Translations under genes and position numbers: made by a program
In this document: positions 7,501-8,992 of the stretch, in pieces
How positions within the stretch are numbered: position 1 is the first letter of the stretch
Layout of the letters: each line of letters begins with the position of its first letter
Source: Ktedonobacterales bacterium
GTDB taxonomy: Bacteria > Chloroflexota > Ktedonobacteria > Ktedonobacterales > JADMIN01
Length of the DNA: 8,992 bases
NCBI GenBank assembly: GCA_015478575.1
Contig: JADMIN010000066.1
Span: 1-8,992, forward strand
Reading direction: 5' to 3'
The notes under the pieces: generated by a model
Database searches by the model: none
What the model was told of the DNA's origin: nothing
The model's input: only the letters and a program-made list of their open reading frames with translations

Positions 7501-7665
7501 CTGGCGCCCTACAAGAGCGCGAAGCCAGAGAACTGCCCCTTCAAGCCGCAATTCCCGAAGGTGCCCGCGACCAACATCTACCAGGGCTTCAACGACTATG
7601 GGGACAAGGCGTACGCACCCAACATTGATTGGTACATCCAAGGGCAGGCGCCGCTGCAATCGTGA
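4591..7665 (+). CDS. Bifunctional class A penicillin-binding protein (GT51 transglycosylase plus transpeptidase)
   Basis: This 1024-aa protein polymerises lipid II glycan strands and cross-links the stem peptides outside the membrane. Residues 1-198 are a long cytoplasmic extension, rich in Arg, Gly, Pro and Ser, with a possible helix at 117-147 and a very basic stretch before the anchor. One membrane segment spans about 200-229. The GT51 domain has the E290-D-H-S-F motif with the catalytic Glu, Q322-G-G-S-T-I-T-Q-Q330, R-K-L-N-E and I-L-E368-M-Y-L-N. The transpeptidase domain has S661-S-T-K664 (nucleophile Ser661), S738-L-N740 and K884-T-G-T887, so all catalytic motifs are intact. Ten cysteines, all external, come in close pairs (435/439, 448/457, 594/604, 688/711, 967/982). 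The ATG at 4591 is preceded by GAGGGGAGG five bases upstream, better than the in-frame GTG at 4570. The protein is longer than most PBP1A relatives because of the N-terminal extension and the Cys-bearing insertions. It appears monocistronic and ends before the hairpins at 7698-7769. Confidence 0.96.
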   Translation: MGRDSRGGYRDYDERDGPDRTPPRGTRSGSGSGSGPSRGGPPRGGQTPPSRPGPSSRFGQANGNGRGTPASDPRGNGRAGSGPRSARAEAARRRPPQRDESAAYEAPPPRTGRSRRSVSLMARDLSRAMSRQLGAMVRGTERAVRRSAGPRRADRAAFAGSFPAGELPTELTPQPYRRSRIRMRARKWRMRRVPPNPIKYFIMLGAVAMLVVTLLGASGAGTIYAISYYNQRVPQIQALAANLQGGQSSVIYDRNGKILYTVKDGNSSFNYYVPLSQVSTKLRNATIDTEDHSFYSSANIGIDFQSLLRAGLRDASDGGAQQGGSTITQQLVKNLVLENRSKVIARKLNEAILAVGVTLNYNKDQILEMYLNSIDYGDQNQGIEAAARNFFGLTAKTLPDGTYLTANQQLDWAQAAILSGLPNAPTYYLPRQYSCATTCPDTKWANPCVGDPRNANCMPSDNYDNGTDGHEWLVWRRARLVLDNLLKYNDINQADHDKAVQEVHDILQQHKVLRWAGLRNGNVVDTTKNAPHFVDYLLGSVLPKEFGIDPSALPRAGLKIYTTLDLDLDTYAQQRLKYYIQGDANGYFTNSWYCGSPIPPINGCPNAALGNAWNVHNGAFTAIDPNTGDILAMVGSVDYGSKDPQVQGYNNIATALRSMGSSTKALVYATAFQMGWNPSIMLQDKTICFPNPAVDPSTNKPIVTNDFAPACKGWYSPTNYTQQSFSGVAPIRPLLANSLNIPATEAMSFVGSTAVTASAFLAMTRRLGITTLSAERMGPSTALGSQEIPLLQLTGAYATFAASGVRHPYRSILRIEDHLGNVLYQAPPAPAGQQVMSPQTTYELTSILTDNQARLPDFGYYNPLYFDYKTVGVPDHPGFQIAAKTGTSEGVGGPNDIVTMGYSPYLAVGVWFGNTDGKDPLKPGIIGIAGAGYVFHDVMDWAITRYRWPEGSKFPIPAGMARGQFNCATGLAPYKSAKPENCPFKPQFPKVPATNIYQGFNDYGDKAYAPNIDWYIQGQAPLQS
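4671..4694 (+). repeat. In-frame hexanucleotide microsatellite (CTCAGG x4)
   Basis: Four perfect CTCAGG units encode alternating Ser-Gly in the disordered cytoplasmic extension of the penicillin-binding protein, near residues 27-34. Because the unit is six bases, gain or loss of copies would only change the length of a flexible linker and keep the frame. Confidence 0.95.
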
Positions 7666-7697
7666 ACCCGCTTGGCTTGAGGCAACGGTGACCGAGT

Positions 7698-7713
7698 GGG
7701 GCGAGGGCGCCCC
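7698..7713 (+). other. Small GC hairpin after the penicillin-binding protein gene
   Basis: GGGGCG, an AGGG loop and CGCCCC form a perfect 6-bp stem about 33 bases after the stop codon. The flanking GCTTGGCT (7670-7677) and AGGCAAGC (7716-7723) match at seven of eight positions, so they could extend it into a larger structure. It has no T-run; it may act as an RNA 3'-end stabiliser together with the next hairpin. Confidence 0.4.
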
Positions 7714-7732
7714 CCAGGCAAGCATGAGGAAG

Positions 7733-7769
7733 GCCGTGGGGTCGGCAGAGAGGCTGGCCCCACGGCTTT
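7733..7769 (+). terminator. Probable transcription terminator of the penicillin-binding protein gene
   Basis: Arms 7733-7746 and 7753-7766 pair over 14 positions (12 Watson-Crick pairs and two G-T wobbles; the outer nine pairs, GCCGTGGGG with CCCCACGGC, are perfect) around an AGAGAG loop. Only three T's follow (7767-7769), so it departs from the classic intrinsic terminator with a long T-run, but the stem is very strong and lies 67 bases after the stop. It could also stop transcription coming from the other strand. Confidence 0.7.
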
Positions 7770-7814
7770 AGGGCCGATCCAATTCTGATTGCTGATTGGA
7801 AAGGGTTTCTCACT

Positions 7815-8096
7815 TTAAACGGTCGTATCAATTGGAGCGGCATGTCTGATGGGAAGCGCATTTCGTTCGGAATCTTGTATGGTATCTTTAGCCCGCTTCC
7901 GCTTGTCTTGTAGCTTATCCAAATAGCTTGATACACGTCTCCTCCGCCAGCAGTGGTGCCCCAGGAAGCACGCCAGTAGATGCCTGATGGCGACTTGGGT
8001 ACGTTGAAGCAGAAGCCCACATTTCGCAGTTTGGCGCACCAACCTATTGGAAAAAGTAGAGGAACAGCTCTCATACTCTTCGTACAGAGTCAACGC
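7815..8096 (-). pseudogene. Frameshifted relic of a small Cys-motif protein (DUF6788-like, tentative)
   Basis: No frame on the minus strand is intact, but three blocks in consecutive order read like one small protein broken by frameshifts. Block 1 (about 8096-8016) reads LTLYEEYE then LVRQTAKCG. Block 2 (about 7984-7958), in another frame, reads GIYWRASWG, with an RH just before it in the third frame. Block 3 (about 7949-7880), back in the first frame, reads RRVSSYLDKLQDKRKR. Together these resemble the layout 'coiled N-terminus, LVRR-x-x-CGK, HGPYWYxSW, GRxRSRYLGKL' that I associate with small DUF6788-type proteins, often found beside mobile elements. The stretch is AT-richer than its neighbours (about 45% GC over 7861-7920 by hand count), which suggests acquired DNA. 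The decay is clear if the family is right; the family call is tentative. Bases 7770-7814 and 8097-8139 hold nothing else I can support beyond a CTGATTG doublet at 7785-7798. Confidence 0.4.
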
Positions 8097-8139
8097 GTGA
8101 ACTGCCCAGGCAGAGAACCAGCGAGAGAGGGCGAGTGAC

Positions 8140-8577
8140 ATGTCAACGCAAAGCAACGACAGTCGTGCCCAGCCCGAACGGGAGGCTAGTCCGCAAGAGA
8201 AGCAAACGGCCCTGTTCCAGCGGCTCATTCCCATCCTCTTCGTCGCTGACGTGCAGGCCGAACGGGACTTCTACGTCAGCCTGGGGTTCACCGTCACCTA
8301 CCAGGGAACCGAGTTCCCGGACTTCATTGCGCTGGGTCTTGGCTCCATTGAGTTCGGGATCTCGCGCCGGGAGGACTTTAGCGCGGACCTCCCCGACCGT
8401 GTCCTTACCTGGCAATTTGGCGTCACGGATATCGAGATGAGCAAGCAACAGTTGACTGCAGGAGGTGTCGCCTTCCGCGAGGAATGGGTCACCCCACGCG
8501 AGGATTGGAAGTATTGCGTGCTGCACGCCCGCACCCCCAACGGCTATCACCTCCTGCTAGAGGGACCGGGAGAGTAA
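8140..8577 (+). CDS. VOC superfamily protein (glyoxalase / bleomycin resistance-like)
   Basis: This 145-aa cytoplasmic protein has one vicinal-oxygen-chelate unit pair. After a hydrophilic tail (1-24), residues 28-50 (RLIPILFVADVQAERDFYVSLGF overall) are the first strand and helix, with the typical 'V-x-D-x-x-x-x-x-x-F-Y-x-x-L-G-F' signature. A second module follows at about 91-141: L-T-W-Q-F-G-V-T-D-I, a helix, then strands ending in H-L-L-L-E141-G-P. The usual metal-binding His at the first strand is absent (Arg-Leu-Ile-Pro instead), so a ligand-binding protein like the bleomycin resistance type is as likely as a metalloenzyme. The ligand is unknown. ATG 8140 is the first Met; GAGAGAGGG lies some seven to nine bases upstream. 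A TTGGAA at 8047 with CATACT at 8072 is a poor promoter candidate (19-bp spacer). The gene stands alone, between the relic and a transposase. Confidence 0.85.
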   Translation: MSTQSNDSRAQPEREASPQEKQTALFQRLIPILFVADVQAERDFYVSLGFTVTYQGTEFPDFIALGLGSIEFGISRREDFSADLPDRVLTWQFGVTDIEMSKQQLTAGGVAFREEWVTPREDWKYCVLHARTPNGYHLLLEGPGE

Positions 8578-8631
8578 GGGGTTAGCGGGAGCGGCCGTGG
8601 TGGATGCTCACCAGGCATGACTCCCTTAACG

Positions 8632-8657
8632 CACCCGGTCATCTCACCCGGTCATCT
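8632..8657. repeat. 13-bp tandem duplication across the transposase stop codon
   Basis: CACCCGGTCATCT occurs twice in tandem, at 8632-8644 and 8645-8657. On the minus strand the repeat covers the last codons and the stop of the transposase. Read with one copy removed, the frame would end D-D-R-V-R and TAA; with two copies it ends D-D-R-V-R and TGA. The duplication therefore leaves the protein unchanged. Confidence 0.95.
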
Positions 8658-8992
8658 GCGACCAAATAGCTGCGTTCGTAGGCCGGCCCGAGCAAGCGTA
8701 GGACCTGGCGGTGCACTGCGCTGAGGCGTAAGACCTGGGTGTGGCGCGTGCCGTTAGGCAACGTCAGGTGGTGCAGATCAACGCCCTCGAAACACTGGAA
8801 CAGCCAGCGCATCGTGGGCCGGGCCGTGGGCCGACGCAATTGGTCTGGCACGGTCTGCTCGGCCGCGCGCAAGCGCTGGCGCACGCGCACTTCAGCGAGG
8901 CGGTAGACCAACAAGCACAACACCATCACGAAGGCCAGCGGTAGTAGGTCAGGCAGACTCCGGATAGAGTGGCTGGCCAGCGAAGACCGTGT
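8639..8992 (-). CDS. IS1634-family-like transposase, C-terminal fragment
   Basis: The frame is open from the right edge of the window to a TGA at 8641-8639, giving 117 residues of a protein whose N-terminus and catalytic core lie outside. The segment LAFVMVLCLLVYRLAEVR, followed by a helix with V-P-D-Q-L and then R-P-T-M-R-W-L-F-Q-C-F-E-G-V, is characteristic of the C-terminal end of IS1634-type DDE transposases, where 'MVLCLLVY' and 'PT-x-R-W-[VI]-F-Q-x-[FL]-x-G' are well conserved. It ends with an R-x-L-x-L-L-G-P-A-Y-E-R-S-Y-L sequence, also usual there. No frameshift is seen in the visible part, so the element may be intact. It is transcribed towards the VOC gene. The family call comes from recalled motifs; no alignment could be run. 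Confidence 0.8.
   Translation of the reverse strand, partial: TRSSLASHSIRSLPDLLPLAFVMVLCLLVYRLAEVRVRQRLRAAEQTVPDQLRRPTARPTMRWLFQCFEGVDLHHLTLPNGTRHTQVLRLSAVHRQVLRLLGPAYERSYLVADDRVR

Larger units (their letters stand above)
8578..8992 (-). mobile_element. Partial insertion sequence (IS1634-like), one end in the window
   Basis: The transposase fragment implies an insertion sequence whose 3'-side end should fall between the VOC gene stop (8577) and the transposase stop (8639). I cannot place the terminal inverted repeat because the other end is outside the window. A TGGTG-GATGCT-CACCA hairpin lies at 8598-8613. The left boundary given is the outermost possible one. Confidence 0.5.

Noticed and set aside
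7589..8074. 161-codon minus-strand frame running into the PBP 3' end
   Set aside because: Only a short stretch (GIYWRASWG) looks protein-like; the rest overlaps the terminator stem and the end of the PBP gene antisense. It is better explained as one frame of a frameshifted relic.

Overview
The window is a GC-rich bacterial chromosome segment with six intact protein genes, two genes cut by the window edges, and one decayed gene. The long basic, disordered cytoplasmic extension on the class A penicillin-binding protein, the KaiC-like ATPase beside a stand-alone receiver protein, and the IS1634-type transposase would fit a Chloroflexota bacterium, perhaps Ktedonobacteria-like. No rRNA or other phylogenetic marker is present, so this placement is an inference and weak.

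Layout. (1) 1-83, minus: the first 27 codons of a probable carboxymuconolactone decarboxylase/AhpD-like protein. It is divergent from (2) 323-1330, plus: a Gfo/Idh/MocA NAD(P)-dependent oxidoreductase of the dihydrodiol/xylose dehydrogenase type. (3) 4030-1426, minus: a likely three-gene transcription unit. In order of transcription it holds a double-domain KaiC/RAD55-type ATPase (535 aa), a single-domain response regulator (138 aa) and a small hotdog-fold thioesterase (145 aa), with gaps of 68 and 74 bp. (4) 4031-4590: a 560-bp divergent intergenic region with a perfect dyad and degenerate direct repeats. (5) 4591-7665, plus: a bifunctional class A penicillin-binding protein (1024 aa) followed by two hairpins, the second a strong terminator-like stem. 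(6) 7770-8139: AT-richer DNA holding a frameshifted relic on the minus strand. (7) 8140-8577, plus: a VOC/glyoxalase-bleomycin resistance family protein. (8) 8992-8639, minus: the C-terminal part of an IS1634-like transposase that runs off the window.

How the genes may work together. The ATPase and receiver protein look like one signalling module: a KaiC-like hexamer-forming ATPase plus a phosphorylatable REC output or input protein, with no KaiA, KaiB or histidine kinase gene visible. The penicillin-binding protein is an independent cell-wall synthesis gene. The others look like stand-alone metabolic genes.

Points worth a second look: both catalytic Glu pairs and the Ser-Thr phosphosite of the KaiC-like protein are altered; the penicillin-binding protein has ten cysteines, all after the membrane anchor and in close pairs; and two unrelated genes each have a 13-14 bp tandem duplication exactly across the stop codon. 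I did not find a convincing new defence or mobile system.
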